Shown one piece after another: positions 19,026 to 28,150 of a DNA stretch of 64,000 nt. How positions within the stretch are numbered: position 1 is the first letter of the stretch; each line of letters starts with the position of its first letter. The notes under the pieces are model-generated. The model searched no databases, was not told where the DNA came from, and saw nothing but the letters and a program-made list of their open reading frames with translations. The position numbers and the translations under genes are program-made. Source of the stretch: Rossellomorea orangium (GTDB lineage Bacteria; Bacillota; Bacilli; Bacillales; Bacillaceae_B); NCBI RefSeq assembly GCF_019334305.1, contig NZ_JAHWGH010000012.1:1-64000 (forward strand). Direction: 5' to 3'.

Positions 19026-19925
19026 GTGAATGCATCCGTTCGATTTCATACGTATATAAGGGGAATCATCCTGCTGGGTTATGCATTACTTTTACTTAAG
19101 CTGTTTTTGACCTTTAATCTTCAATACTTCATTGCCCCTAAAATGAATGGATATCTGTATTTTGCGTTAGGGGTGTTCCTGTTGCTGGGGGCCATTCAGG
19201 TCATTCGTGGAACATCATCTCATACGAAAAGTCATTCATGTGATTGTGAGGGACATGAGCTGCCGAGAGGGGCTATGAAGTCCTTCATGATCTACACGCT
19301 GTTTGTCTTCCCTCTCGTTCTCGGGTTCCTGCTGCCTGATAATGTACTGGACAGTGCCGCCGCGGCAAAAAGAGGCGTGAAGATCGGGAATACGATGTTT
19401 TCCACTCCACCGGCGATTAGTGATCAGAAGGAAAATGCCGGGGAGCCGAATCAGGAATCCAAGCAAGGCTTGCAGCCAACCCTGGATTCATATGAAGACT
19501 TCCCTGTCGAGAAAGACTTCGAAAAGCTCAAAGACATTGTAGGAAGCAAAGAAAAAATCATCGTACGGGATGAACAATATGTTCAAACCCTCAGTATCGT
19601 GGATGAAAAACTCGATCAGTATGTTGGAAAAGAAGTGCAACTGACGGGATTCATTTATAAGGATGAAGGCTTTGAGGAGAGTCAGGCGGTCATATCAAGA
19701 TATGTTGTATCCTGCTGTGTCGCAGATGCATCCGTTTACGGATTGTTGGTCCAGGACAAGGACATGGCGAATCTGGAACCTGATACATGGGTCAATGTAA
19801 GTGGAATCATCGATGCGGTGGATTTCAACGGTCGAAAAATGCCAGTCATTACCCATCCGGAATTTGAAAAAGTCGAGCAGCCAGAGAATCCCTATGTGGA
19901 AGAGTTTTATATTAAAATAGAATAG
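19026..19925 (+). CDS. ycgQ: TIGR03943/UPF0703-family membrane protein, YcgQ type
   Basis: 299 aa. Two or three membrane segments near the N-terminus, a CDCEGHE motif between them, a further span (FMIYTLFVFPLVLGFLL), then an extracytoplasmic domain ending in a conserved RYVVSCCVADA motif with paired Cys. Function unknown; the family is nearly always paired with YcgR. I chose the GTG at 19026, with AGGAGGG eight bases upstream. Ends in a bidirectional terminator. Confidence 0.82.
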   Translation: MNASVRFHTYIRGIILLGYALLLLKLFLTFNLQYFIAPKMNGYLYFALGVFLLLGAIQVIRGTSSHTKSHSCDCEGHELPRGAMKSFMIYTLFVFPLVLGFLLPDNVLDSAAAAKRGVKIGNTMFSTPPAISDQKENAGEPNQESKQGLQPTLDSYEDFPVEKDFEKLKDIVGSKEKIIVRDEQYVQTLSIVDEKLDQYVGKEVQLTGFIYKDEGFEESQAVISRYVVSCCVADASVYGLLVQDKDMANLEPDTWVNVSGIIDAVDFNGRKMPVITHPEFEKVEQPENPYVEEFYIKIE

Positions 19926-19938
19926 ACTTGGCTGATAT

Positions 19939-19981
19939 AAAAAAGGAAGGAATCCATTAAAGTGTATTCCTTCCTTTTTTG
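19939..19981. terminator. Bidirectional terminator
   Basis: AAAAAAGGAAGGAAT pairs with ATTCCTTCCTTTTTT across a 12-base loop, between convergent ycgQ and the PAP2 gene. Confidence 0.88.
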
Positions 19982-19983
19982 GT

Positions 19984-20625
19984 TTAATCTTCTAAATAAG
20001 CCTGCTCGGATTTCTTTGCTCCTACACCGTACAGCTCAAACATGATGCCGTAAATGAAAGTGGTCAAGAAAATCGAGCTGACCATGTCGAGAACGAAATG
20101 CTGTTTAACAAAGAGCGTCGAAACGATGATCAACGATCCCATGATCGGCACAAAGGCAGAGTGAAACAAGTGTTTATCTTTAATATTGAAATTGCCTAGA
20201 ATAATGGCAAATGTCGTTAAGACATGGATGCTTGGGAAAGCATTGTAAGGCTGATCATGACTGTAGATCATCCCCACCAGATCTACTAAGGTCCCGCTTC
20301 CGGTAAGCTCGGGCCGTGGTACCGTGGTTTGAAAATAAAAATAGATGACAAAACAGACGACTTCACCAATGACAATGATGCCAAGGGTTTTCAGGAACGT
20401 CGGGACATCTTTGTACCAGAAATAAAAAAGGTATCCTAAAATAAAGGCGTACCATAAAATATAGGGCACTATGAACACTGGCACGAACGGGATCCATTCA
20501 TCCAGTTGTGTAGATAAGATGACCGCTTCACGGGTATCGGTATTCAATAACGTGTATATAAAGCCTAATGCCGGCATCACCAGCAAACATAATAAATAGG
20601 GTAAGTCTTTTTTCTTAGCTCGCAT
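19984..20625 (-). CDS. PAP2-superfamily membrane phosphatase/transferase
   Basis: 213 aa, about six membrane segments. PAP2-type motifs are partly visible: TTVPRP (first motif, RP), FPSIHV (second, PSxH with catalytic His) and KQHFVLD (third, His and Asp; the usual SR is reduced to ST). This arrangement resembles the inositol phosphorylceramide synthase-like PAP2 group. It probably acts on a lipid phosphate at the outer face of the membrane; substrate unknown. Single gene. Confidence 0.8.
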   Translation of the reverse strand: MRAKKKDLPYLLCLLVMPALGFIYTLLNTDTREAVILSTQLDEWIPFVPVFIVPYILWYAFILGYLFYFWYKDVPTFLKTLGIIVIGEVVCFVIYFYFQTTVPRPELTGSGTLVDLVGMIYSHDQPYNAFPSIHVLTTFAIILGNFNIKDKHLFHSAFVPIMGSLIIVSTLFVKQHFVLDMVSSIFLTTFIYGIMFELYGVGAKKSEQAYLED

Positions 20626-20770
20626 ATTACACCTCTTTTTACCTGTACTCCAATCTGAATATTGTATGGGATTTCACTATATTACGTTCTCATGTTCCTT
20701 ACTCTTTTCCCTTTAAAGCGGGAAGAAAAACGTGAACTTTTTAACAAGTGACCGAAATTCTTCCAGCACA

Positions 20771-20815
20771 CAAAAAAGCCCTGAAGGAAATATCATCTTC
20801 CCGACAGGGCTTTCT
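20771..20815 (-). terminator. ytsP terminator
   Basis: Minus strand AAAGCCCTG pairs with CAGGGCTTT, then TTTTG. Confidence 0.75.
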
Positions 20816-20830
20816 CCCTATTATACAGTA

Positions 20831-21316
20831 TTAAAGATGTCTTAAAAGCTCTTCAGTATAGATTTCTAAATATTTCTGATCTTCTTCATTGAATCTTGCT
20901 TTTTCCGGACTATCGATATCCAGGACGCCAATCAGTTTCCCGTCTTTTACGAGAGGAATGACGATTTCGGATTGTGAAGCAGCGTCGCAGGCAATGTGTC
21001 CAGGGAATTGATGGACATCTTCTACGCGAAGCGTCTGTTGTTCACTGGCGGATGTCCCGCAAACGCCTCTTCCTAAAGGTATCCTGACACAAGCAGGAAG
21101 TCCCTGGAATGGTCCGAGTACGAGTTGATTGCTATCTTCTTCAAATAAATAGAATCCTACCCAGTTGATGCGATCCATGAATTGGTTCAGAAGGGCGGAA
21201 GCATTGCTTAAGTTCGCGATCTGATTCGGCTCACCTTCTAACAAAGCCTTTAACTGTTTTGTGACAAGACGAAAGCCCTGTTCCTTTGTACCTTGATATT
21301 TTTCTACTTGAAACAT
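20831..21316 (-). CDS. ytsP: Free methionine-(R)-sulfoxide reductase, GAF type (YtsP)
   Basis: 161 aa, single GAF domain that reduces free methionine-R-sulfoxide. The three conserved Cys are present: GLPACVRIP, GRGVCGTS and GHIACDAASQSEI. Start MFQVEK at 21316 matches the family start and is six bases from GGGGGAG; an in-frame ATG at 21319 is too close. Neighbour of refZ and hisJ, as in B. subtilis. Confidence 0.9.
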   Translation of the reverse strand: MFQVEKYQGTKEQGFRLVTKQLKALLEGEPNQIANLSNASALLNQFMDRINWVGFYLFEEDSNQLVLGPFQGLPACVRIPLGRGVCGTSASEQQTLRVEDVHQFPGHIACDAASQSEIVIPLVKDGKLIGVLDIDSPEKARFNEEDQKYLEIYTEELLRHL

Positions 21317-21596
21317 CATAAACTCCCCCAATTCTACATATTGTGCGTTATTTCATGTCTAAGTGTTACCGAATAGCCTCCAGGCGACAAATCCTGTCGA
21401 GAAATACTTAAAGGAAATCCATACGAAAACACGAATTCTTAGTGTAAACAATTTATAATAGAAACATCTATTGAACCATTTTTAGCATATTTCTTCATAA
21501 CCTTCAATGATTTCGTTTTTTTCTGATGAAGTTTTATACAATACTACTCGCCACTGTTTTTTTCATTCGCCTATTATTTGTGAAAGAAGGGGAAAT

Positions 21597-22250
21597 ATGA
21601 AAAAACTAGATACCTCCAAGTCGACGAAAGAGTCCATTTTTAAAGCAGCTGTGTACCTTTTCTATGATCATGGTTTCGATGGGACGTCCGTCAGGGACAT
21701 TGCAAAGAGGGCGAACGTAAATCCTGCGACCATCTCCTATTATTTCAAGGGAAAACAGGGTGTATTGGAAGCATGTTTCACCCATTTTTTCGAGCCATAT
21801 TTACGCTTTCTCCAGGAAGAGGTGGAAGCACTGAACTATGTCAGTGCGGATCTCTGCCTGAAGCGGGCGGTTTATAAAATATTGAAATTTCAAAGTGACA
21901 ATCATCAACTGGCCCGTTTCATCTGGAGGGAAGTTTCCATCGATTCACAGGTGGTCCGTGAAATCATTTCCTCCTATTTAATGAAAGAAAGGCACTATAT
22001 GAAACGTCTATTTGAACAGGGAATGAAGGACCATGCCTTGAAGAAACAGCCCGTGAGCTTCCTGGTGATCCAGCTTAAATCCATGCTGACCATGCCGTTT
22101 CTACACAGCCAGCAGTTAAGGGAAGTGTGGCAAATGTTCCCGCAGGAATACTACTTCATCGATCAATATTATAAGAACATCGATCAATGGATCGACCTCC
22201 TCCTTGTCTCAGAAGCGAAAGAGGTCATGAAGAAAGAGCTTATCATCTAA
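21597..22250 (+). CDS. refZ: TetR-family regulator RefZ (YttP), FtsZ/chromosome-capture regulator
   Basis: 217 aa. N-terminal TetR helix-turn-helix (GFDGTSVRDIAKRANVNPATISYYFKGK) and an all-helical C-terminal domain. In B. subtilis RefZ binds motifs near the origin during sporulation, positions the chromosome arm and can disturb the FtsZ ring. Assignment rests on sequence feel and the ytsP-refZ-hisJ position. The ATG at 21597 has AAGGGGAA just upstream; the frame is open to 21507 but without a better start. Its RefZ-binding motifs would be near oriC, not here. Confidence 0.82.
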   Translation: MKKLDTSKSTKESIFKAAVYLFYDHGFDGTSVRDIAKRANVNPATISYYFKGKQGVLEACFTHFFEPYLRFLQEEVEALNYVSADLCLKRAVYKILKFQSDNHQLARFIWREVSIDSQVVREIISSYLMKERHYMKRLFEQGMKDHALKKQPVSFLVIQLKSMLTMPFLHSQQLREVWQMFPQEYYFIDQYYKNIDQWIDLLLVSEAKEVMKKELII

Positions 22251-22252
22251 AA

Positions 22253-22291
22253 AGAAAGAACTCTTCTCCGGATGAAGAAGAGTTCTTTCTC
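22253..22291. terminator. Bidirectional terminator between refZ and hisJ
   Basis: AAAGAACTCTTCTCC is followed by GGATGAAGAAGAGTTCTTT with Ts on the plus side and the mirror on the minus side. Confidence 0.75.
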
Positions 22292-22293
22292 TT

Positions 22294-23088
22294 TTAGATA
22301 TCCATCAAGGTCCGTCCCTGATCAAGACCTTCAGCCGTGTGGGCATCTGATCCATAGACGGTTTTGATCCCCCACGCCCGGGCCTCTTTCAAGATATCCA
22401 GCGGAGGGTAGGACTCACCGCAATGCGGCTTAACAAATCCCGCCCCGTTATAATCAAGCTCGAGATTTCTATCGGCCATTTCCCGGAGGATGGCCGATAG
22501 TTCATTTGAGAACGAATGGGAGGCAGGAAACAGCTTCTGAAATTTCTTTACCAACGTAATGTGCCCGATCCTCTCCGGTTTATAAACGCCTAAATCAGCC
22601 CTGATCGATTTCAATAACGTTTCATAATACCGCCCATAAACCGCATCCACTGAACCGTAATAATCGATCATCGCCTTGAACACATCGGGACTGAAGTCCA
22701 GACAATCCCACTTTCCGTCATGCTGAAGGAAATGAACAGAAAGAATACTGTCATCCATCCGCGGTCCGTAAGTTGTAAGGAATTCCTTTGTTTTATTTTC
22801 AAATCCTTCAATATAATCAACTTCAAGACCCGAGCGGATGAGGATTCGACCGTTATACTTCTCCTTCAGGATGTCCAACGTATCAAAGTACTCCGGAAGA
22901 TGAGATGGATCCATCCCACTATCCTGATCAGGCGTCGTATCAGCGAACCCTTCAGGCAGCGGAGCATGCTCCGTAAACGTTATAGCACTATAATCAAGAG
23001 CAATCGCCCTCTCCACATACATCTCAAACGAATCCCTACTACCATGAGGACAAAACGGCGTATGAACATGTCCATCAACCTTTGTCAT
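22294..23088 (-). CDS. hisJ: Histidinol-phosphatase, PHP family
   Basis: 264 aa. PHP-domain phosphatase removing phosphate from L-histidinol phosphate, the eighth step of histidine synthesis. Metal-binding motifs: DGHVHTPFCPHG at 5-16, TEHAP near 60, and GSDAH near the C-terminus. Same position relative to ytsP and ezrA as B. subtilis hisJ (ytvP). It stands apart from any other his gene in the window. Confidence 0.93.
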   Translation of the reverse strand: MTKVDGHVHTPFCPHGSRDSFEMYVERAIALDYSAITFTEHAPLPEGFADTTPDQDSGMDPSHLPEYFDTLDILKEKYNGRILIRSGLEVDYIEGFENKTKEFLTTYGPRMDDSILSVHFLQHDGKWDCLDFSPDVFKAMIDYYGSVDAVYGRYYETLLKSIRADLGVYKPERIGHITLVKKFQKLFPASHSFSNELSAILREMADRNLELDYNGAGFVKPHCGESYPPLDILKEARAWGIKTVYGSDAHTAEGLDQGRTLMDI

Positions 23089-23227
23089 GAGATTTCACTT
23101 CCTTTTGCTCTAATAATCATGCGTGCTGTGAGAGAAATGAACAGAATTCAAGTAAATTTTATATATAAGGGAAGTAAAAAATGTAAGATTATTAGCCCCC
23201 GAAAAGATAAGTATTTGAAACTTATAA

Positions 23228-23351
23228 GTTGATTGGAGTGGAAGGTGCTCGACTCCTGCGGGAAACGCTGGACAGGTGAGACCCCGCAGGCGCAGCCGAG
23301 GAGGCTCACCGCCAGCCCCGCGGAAAGCGAGTACCTGGAACGGAAATCAAC
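23228..23351 (+). repeat. Long-palindrome intergenic repeat, copy 3
   Basis: 124 bp bounded by GTTGATT and AATCAAC, in the same orientation as copy 2. Inner pairs include AGGTGCTCG/CGAGTACCT, CTGCGGG/CCCGCGG and GGTGAG/CTCACC. It fills the middle of the 496-base gap between hisJ and ezrA; the remainder contains AT-rich sequence that should hold the ezrA promoter but no clear match. Confidence 0.9.
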
Positions 23352-23584
23352 CAGCACTCACTCATCCAAACGGTGTTACAAAGCCAGCGCAATCAATACA
23401 AAACCCAACAATCCTATCCATTTCCCACTATTTTTGCTAAAATTGACGTTTTATCACTGAAAAATTAGAAATTAATAGTCAAAAAATGTCGTTAACATGG
23501 TATCATTATAACAATGACAAATTAGTAATGAAACATTCACATTCATATAGATGTCTAACTGAATAGTTGAACAGGGGGCTTAAG

Positions 23585-25279
23585 ATGCAATACGTCATCG
23601 CTGGAATAATACTTATCTTAATCGTATTCCTAATCGGATTTATCTCTAGAAAGAAATATTACGCTGAAATTGATCGGTATGAAGCCTGGAAAATCGATAT
23701 CATGAACAAACCGGTTTCAGACGAGCTTTCCAGAGTGAAACAACTGAATATGACGGGTCAGACAGAAGAATTGTTTGACGGCTGGAGACAGGGATGGGAT
23801 GAGATTGTTGCGGTGCAGCTTCCTGATGTTGAAGAACTACTATTCGATGCAGAAGAGTACACCGATAAATTTCGCTTTAATAAAACCAAAGAGGTCCTGG
23901 CAAGAATCGATCAAGTTCTGACTCAAACAGAAGAGAATATCGAACAGATCCTGAAAGAATTGAATGAACTGGTCGGTAGTGAAGAGAAGAACCGTGAAGA
24001 AATACAGGCTCTTCAGGAAGAGTATCGAAACAGTAAGAAGCAGCTCCTCGCCTATCGTCATACATACGGTCAAACCGCTAAGCACATAGAAAATGTCCTC
24101 GATAAGCTTTCTGAACAAATCAATCAATTCAATGAACTGACTGAACAGGGAAATTATCTTGATGCACGGGAAATCGTGCTTAGCCTTGCGGAGGAAATGA
24201 AAGAGGTTTCCTACAAAATGGAGACGGTGCCGAAGCTGATCACGGATTGTGAAAACGTGTTGCCTTCCCAATTATCAGAACTTGAAGCGGGCTACACCGA
24301 GATGAAGGATCAGGGATATACGCTGGACCATATCGAAGTGGATAAAGAAGTCGCCACCTTAAAGGAAACACTCCTGAATTTCAATAAGAATCTGGAAGAG
24401 CTTAAGGTTGAAGAAGTGGAAGCAGGTATTCAGGAAATCAAGGTGAAGGTTGAGAACCTTTATGATTTATTGGAAAAAGAAGTCCATGCGAAGCATTTTG
24501 TCCAGCAGTACAGGGATCAAACGACTGAGGGGCTGATCAAGGCCAAGGAAGATAATGATGATATTCAATCGGAATTAAGTATTGTGCAGCAAGGTTACCA
24601 TCTTCATGATGCAGACCTTAGTACTCCGAACGAGATCGATAAGAAAATCATCCAGCTCTCAAAACGCCACGAGATGCTCATGAATAAGGAAGAAACGAAT
24701 GCAACTGCTTTTTCTAATTTAAGTGATGAACTAAAGGAAATCAGAAATGGGCTTGAAGAACTGAATCAACAGCAGAGCGAGTTCTCCCTCTATCTGCAGA
24801 ACCTCCGGAAAGATGAACTGGCTACCAGGGAAAAAATCCAGGAGCTTAAGAAGAAGGTTGCTGAAGCTAGCCGGATGATCTCAAAGAGCAATGTACCTGG
24901 ACTACCAGCGGATTACAAAGATCTTCTTGACGAAGTACACCGGAAGATCGAGCAGGTGAACGCGAGCCTTACAGAAAAACCTTTGAACATGAAGTTCATT
25001 CAGGAGACGCTGTTAGGGGCGGAAGATACCGTGGACCATTTTTATACGAAAACGGGGGACCTGATCGAGAATGTCGTTCTATCGGAAAAGATCATTCAAT
25101 ACGGAAACCGCTACCGCAGCAAATACAACTCAGTACGTGAAGGTCTGAGGACGGCTGAAGAAGCCTTCCGTCAATATGATTACCGCAAAGCATTGGAAGA
25201 AGCGGCCACTACCATCGAGAAAGTTGAACCGGGCGCACTGAAGAAAATCGAGAAAATGATGGACCTTGAAGGAAAATAA
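23585..25279 (+). CDS. ezrA: Septation ring formation regulator EzrA
   Basis: 564 aa (B. subtilis 562). One N-terminal membrane segment at about 2-22 (short outside, long inside), then a spectrin-like all-coiled-coil cytoplasmic domain rich in Glu, Lys and Leu. EzrA limits FtsZ assembly to midcell and links division to wall synthesis. The ATG at 23585 follows AGGGGG with a short spacer; an in-frame TTG at 23567 has none. Single gene. Confidence 0.95.
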   Translation: MQYVIAGIILILIVFLIGFISRKKYYAEIDRYEAWKIDIMNKPVSDELSRVKQLNMTGQTEELFDGWRQGWDEIVAVQLPDVEELLFDAEEYTDKFRFNKTKEVLARIDQVLTQTEENIEQILKELNELVGSEEKNREEIQALQEEYRNSKKQLLAYRHTYGQTAKHIENVLDKLSEQINQFNELTEQGNYLDAREIVLSLAEEMKEVSYKMETVPKLITDCENVLPSQLSELEAGYTEMKDQGYTLDHIEVDKEVATLKETLLNFNKNLEELKVEEVEAGIQEIKVKVENLYDLLEKEVHAKHFVQQYRDQTTEGLIKAKEDNDDIQSELSIVQQGYHLHDADLSTPNEIDKKIIQLSKRHEMLMNKEETNATAFSNLSDELKEIRNGLEELNQQQSEFSLYLQNLRKDELATREKIQELKKKVAEASRMISKSNVPGLPADYKDLLDEVHRKIEQVNASLTEKPLNMKFIQETLLGAEDTVDHFYTKTGDLIENVVLSEKIIQYGNRYRSKYNSVREGLRTAEEAFRQYDYRKALEEAATTIEKVEPGALKKIEKMMDLEGK

Positions 25280-25281
25280 TA

Positions 25282-25318
25282 AAAAGGACTGATGCTATCC
25301 TGCATCAGTCCTTTTTTT
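25282..25318. terminator. Bidirectional terminator between ezrA and braB
   Basis: AAAAAGGACTGATGC pairs with GCATCAGTCCTTTTTTT around a 6-base loop. Confidence 0.9.
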
Positions 25319-25327
25319 GTATTAGCG

Positions 25328-26668
25328 TTAACTTGCTTCAATTATCCGTTTCGTTTGTCCTGCAAGTGCTGCAATGACGAATCCGATGATCGCACCGATC
25401 ATTGCCGGAACAAGCCAGCCGATTCCTTGAGTGTAGAACGGAAGGAATTCAAGGGATTGACTGACAGCTGTTACATCAACGCCTGCTGTTTTGATTCCAT
25501 CAATCAAACTGATCAATCCGGTTGGAATCAGGGCTCCCACATAGACGAGAGAATAACCGTTAAATCCATTGTGCATGAATGATAGAAGAATCAGTACTAT
25601 GGCCAGTGGATAAATGAAAATCAGTACAGGTAAAGATACAGCAATCAACTGAGTCAATCCGATGTTGGCAATGATCATACTGAAAACAGAGATGATGATC
25701 ACAAGTTTCGGATAAGATACGGGCAGGATCTTTGCGAAATACTGAGAGCACGCAGAAACGAGTCCGACGGATGTTGTAATACATGCAAACGTAATCGCAA
25801 GACCAAGGATGATCGTCCCCGTTGATCCGAATAGATGGCTTGCTGCAGCTGAAAGGATCGCTCCACCATTTGCCTGGGCACCGATGGAATCCGTGCTGCT
25901 TGCTCCTATATAGCTTAAGGATAAATAAACAAGGGCAAGTCCGGCAGCCGCGATGAACCCAGCGATGATCGTGATCCGGGTCAGACTGGATTTACTGGTG
26001 ATGCCACGGTCTTTAATGGAATTGATGACTACAATTCCGAACACAAGGGCTGCGATCGTGTCCATCGTAAGATATCCTTCAATGAACCCTTTGAATAATG
26101 GCCCGTCCTGATACGCTTCGTGTGGAGTACCGAAATCACCCATCGGACTGATGATGCTTTTGACCACTAAAATCGTCAGGATCAAAATAAGGGATGGTGT
26201 TAATATTTTTCCGATTCTGTCTACGAGCTTCGATGGATTCATGGCAAGCCATGCTGTGAGCCCAAAGAAAATGATGGTATAAATAAGTAATGGAGCTCCG
26301 TATTTGGCTGCTTCTTCCGGTAAGAAAGGGATGACCCCAATTTCATACGCGACGGTACCGGTACGCGGTATTCCGAAGAAAGGTCCGATTGCAAGGTACA
26401 TGACAATAGTAAAGATAAGTCCGAATAATGGATGTACGCGATTCGCAAGGGTTTGAAGGTCCCCACCGGATTTCGCGATGGCGATGACGCCGAGTAAAGG
26501 AAGACCTACTCCAGTAATAAGAAAGCCGATGATCCCGATCCAGACATGTTCTCCGGCCTGTTGCCCCAGAAATGGCGGGAAAATCATATTTCCTGCTCCA
26601 AGAAATAGGGCGAAGAGCATTAGTCCGATCGTTAAGATCTGGCTGAATGATAGCGCTTTCTTGTTCAT
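25328..26668 (-). CDS. braB: Branched-chain amino acid:cation symporter, BraB/BrnQ (LIVCS family)
   Basis: 446 aa, about 12 membrane segments, LIVCS family. It starts MNKKALSFSQILTIGLMLFALFLGAGNMIFPPFLGQQAG, the characteristic first segment. Imports leucine, isoleucine and valine with sodium or protons. I use the ATG at 26668, preceded by GGAGGGGT. Next to ezrA as in B. subtilis, hence braB rather than brnQ. The 330-base gap to nifZ is AT-rich with TATAAT at about 26890 but no well-spaced -35. Confidence 0.92.
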   Translation of the reverse strand: MNKKALSFSQILTIGLMLFALFLGAGNMIFPPFLGQQAGEHVWIGIIGFLITGVGLPLLGVIAIAKSGGDLQTLANRVHPLFGLIFTIVMYLAIGPFFGIPRTGTVAYEIGVIPFLPEEAAKYGAPLLIYTIIFFGLTAWLAMNPSKLVDRIGKILTPSLILILTILVVKSIISPMGDFGTPHEAYQDGPLFKGFIEGYLTMDTIAALVFGIVVINSIKDRGITSKSSLTRITIIAGFIAAAGLALVYLSLSYIGASSTDSIGAQANGGAILSAAASHLFGSTGTIILGLAITFACITTSVGLVSACSQYFAKILPVSYPKLVIIISVFSMIIANIGLTQLIAVSLPVLIFIYPLAIVLILLSFMHNGFNGYSLVYVGALIPTGLISLIDGIKTAGVDVTAVSQSLEFLPFYTQGIGWLVPAMIGAIIGFVIAALAGQTKRIIEAS

Positions 26669-26998
26669 ATATACCCCTCCGTTTGTAATCGTTATCATAA
26701 GCAAAAAATATCTTATCATAAGTTTGTAGAAAAGTGTCGAAAAACTAAATAGTCTTACAATTTAGTATATTTAAATAACTTATGTTTTTATTTCCTTTTA
26801 GATTCTCGCAAAAATTCTGTCACTTTTCAATAATAATTTTTGGAAAATGAAAAAATTTTTGTGAATCGTTCGTTGAATTATGTTTCTACTATAATTTATT
26901 CCTTCGTCAAAATGAAATTCATTTGGGATAGGGATGATTTATGGTAAGATTAGTGATTGAATATAAAAGTCAGTGTCATTCAAAAGAAGGTGGATACT

Positions 26999-28150
26999 TT
27001 GATCTATTTTGATAATAGTGCAACAACCAAACCATATAAAGAAGTACTGGACACGTTCCTGAAAGTGAATGAAAGCTATTACGCCAATCCATCCTCCATC
27101 CATTCATTCGGCGGATGGGTGGAAAAGTTGATTCAGCAATCCAGGGAGCAAATCGCTTCCCTATTAGGAATAAAGACAAAAGAGGTATTCTTTACCTCAG
27201 GCGGGACAGAATCCAATAACCTGGCGATCAAAGGGACGGCTCTCCAATACGGTCACAGAGGAAAACACATCATCACGACCAAAATCGAGCATCCTTCCGT
27301 CATGAATGCATTCAAGCAATTGGAAACGTTCGGGTACAAGGCAACGTATCTCGATGTGGACGCTAACGGGAAGGTCCGTCCCTCTGATGTGAAGGAGGCC
27401 ATACAGAATGATACGATCCTCGTTTCGGTCATGGGTGTGAATAATGAGATTGGGAGCGTTCAGCCCATCAGGGAGATCGGAATGATCCTTAAACAGTACC
27501 CGAAGATCCTCTTCCATGTCGATGCCGTTCAGGCTTGCGGGAAGGTACCCCTTATTCTCGACGAAAAGCTCATCGATTTATGCAGCATTTCCGCCCATAA
27601 AATTCATGGCATCAAAGGAACCGGCATGCTGTTTGTGAGGGACGGACTTGAACTGTCACCTCTTCTTTCCGGCGGTGAGCAAGAAGGGAACCTCAGGAGC
27701 GGGACGGAAAACACAGGAGGTATCGTTTCGTTTGCGAAGGCACTCCGGATGCACATGGAAGACAGCCGACAGAAGTTGGCTATAATGGAAGAAAACCAAG
27801 TATTCCTGAGGAGAGAGCTGGAGAAAATCGAAGGTGTGACCGTTCATACCCCGATCAGGGATCACGCTCCGCATATCTTGAATTTTTCTGTTCAGGATTT
27901 TAAAGGAGAAGTGCTCATACATGCCCTGGACCGCCATGAGGTGTACGTCTCGACGACAAGCGCATGTTCATCCAAGCAAAGTAAGCCAAGCCAGACCCTC
28001 TTATCCATGGGCGTGCCCGACAATCTTGCCAGTAATTCCGTTCGGATCAGCCTATCGTTCCATAATACAATGGAAGAATGCCAAGAATTTATTACGCTAC
28101 TCACTAATGAAATAGATCTATTACAACACACAATGAGGAGATCAAGATGA
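26999..28150 (+). CDS. nifZ: Cysteine desulfurase, NifZ type, partner of ThiI
   Basis: 383 aa PLP enzyme that removes sulfur from cysteine and holds it as a persulfide. PLP lysine in SAHKIHGIKGTG; catalytic Cys in SACSSKQSKPS near residue 325. The TTG at 26999 (MIYFDNSATTKPY) has GAAGGTGG upstream and matches the family start. Its stop overlaps the thiI ATG by four bases; in B. subtilis NifZ feeds sulfur to ThiI for 4-thiouridine in tRNA. Confidence 0.92.
   Translation: MIYFDNSATTKPYKEVLDTFLKVNESYYANPSSIHSFGGWVEKLIQQSREQIASLLGIKTKEVFFTSGGTESNNLAIKGTALQYGHRGKHIITTKIEHPSVMNAFKQLETFGYKATYLDVDANGKVRPSDVKEAIQNDTILVSVMGVNNEIGSVQPIREIGMILKQYPKILFHVDAVQACGKVPLILDEKLIDLCSISAHKIHGIKGTGMLFVRDGLELSPLLSGGEQEGNLRSGTENTGGIVSFAKALRMHMEDSRQKLAIMEENQVFLRRELEKIEGVTVHTPIRDHAPHILNFSVQDFKGEVLIHALDRHEVYVSTTSACSSKQSKPSQTLLSMGVPDNLASNSVRISLSFHNTMEECQEFITLLTNEIDLLQHTMRRSR

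Noticed and set aside
22720-23232. 170-codon plus-strand frame over the start of hisJ
   Set aside because: Mostly antisense to hisJ, very basic, no start signals.
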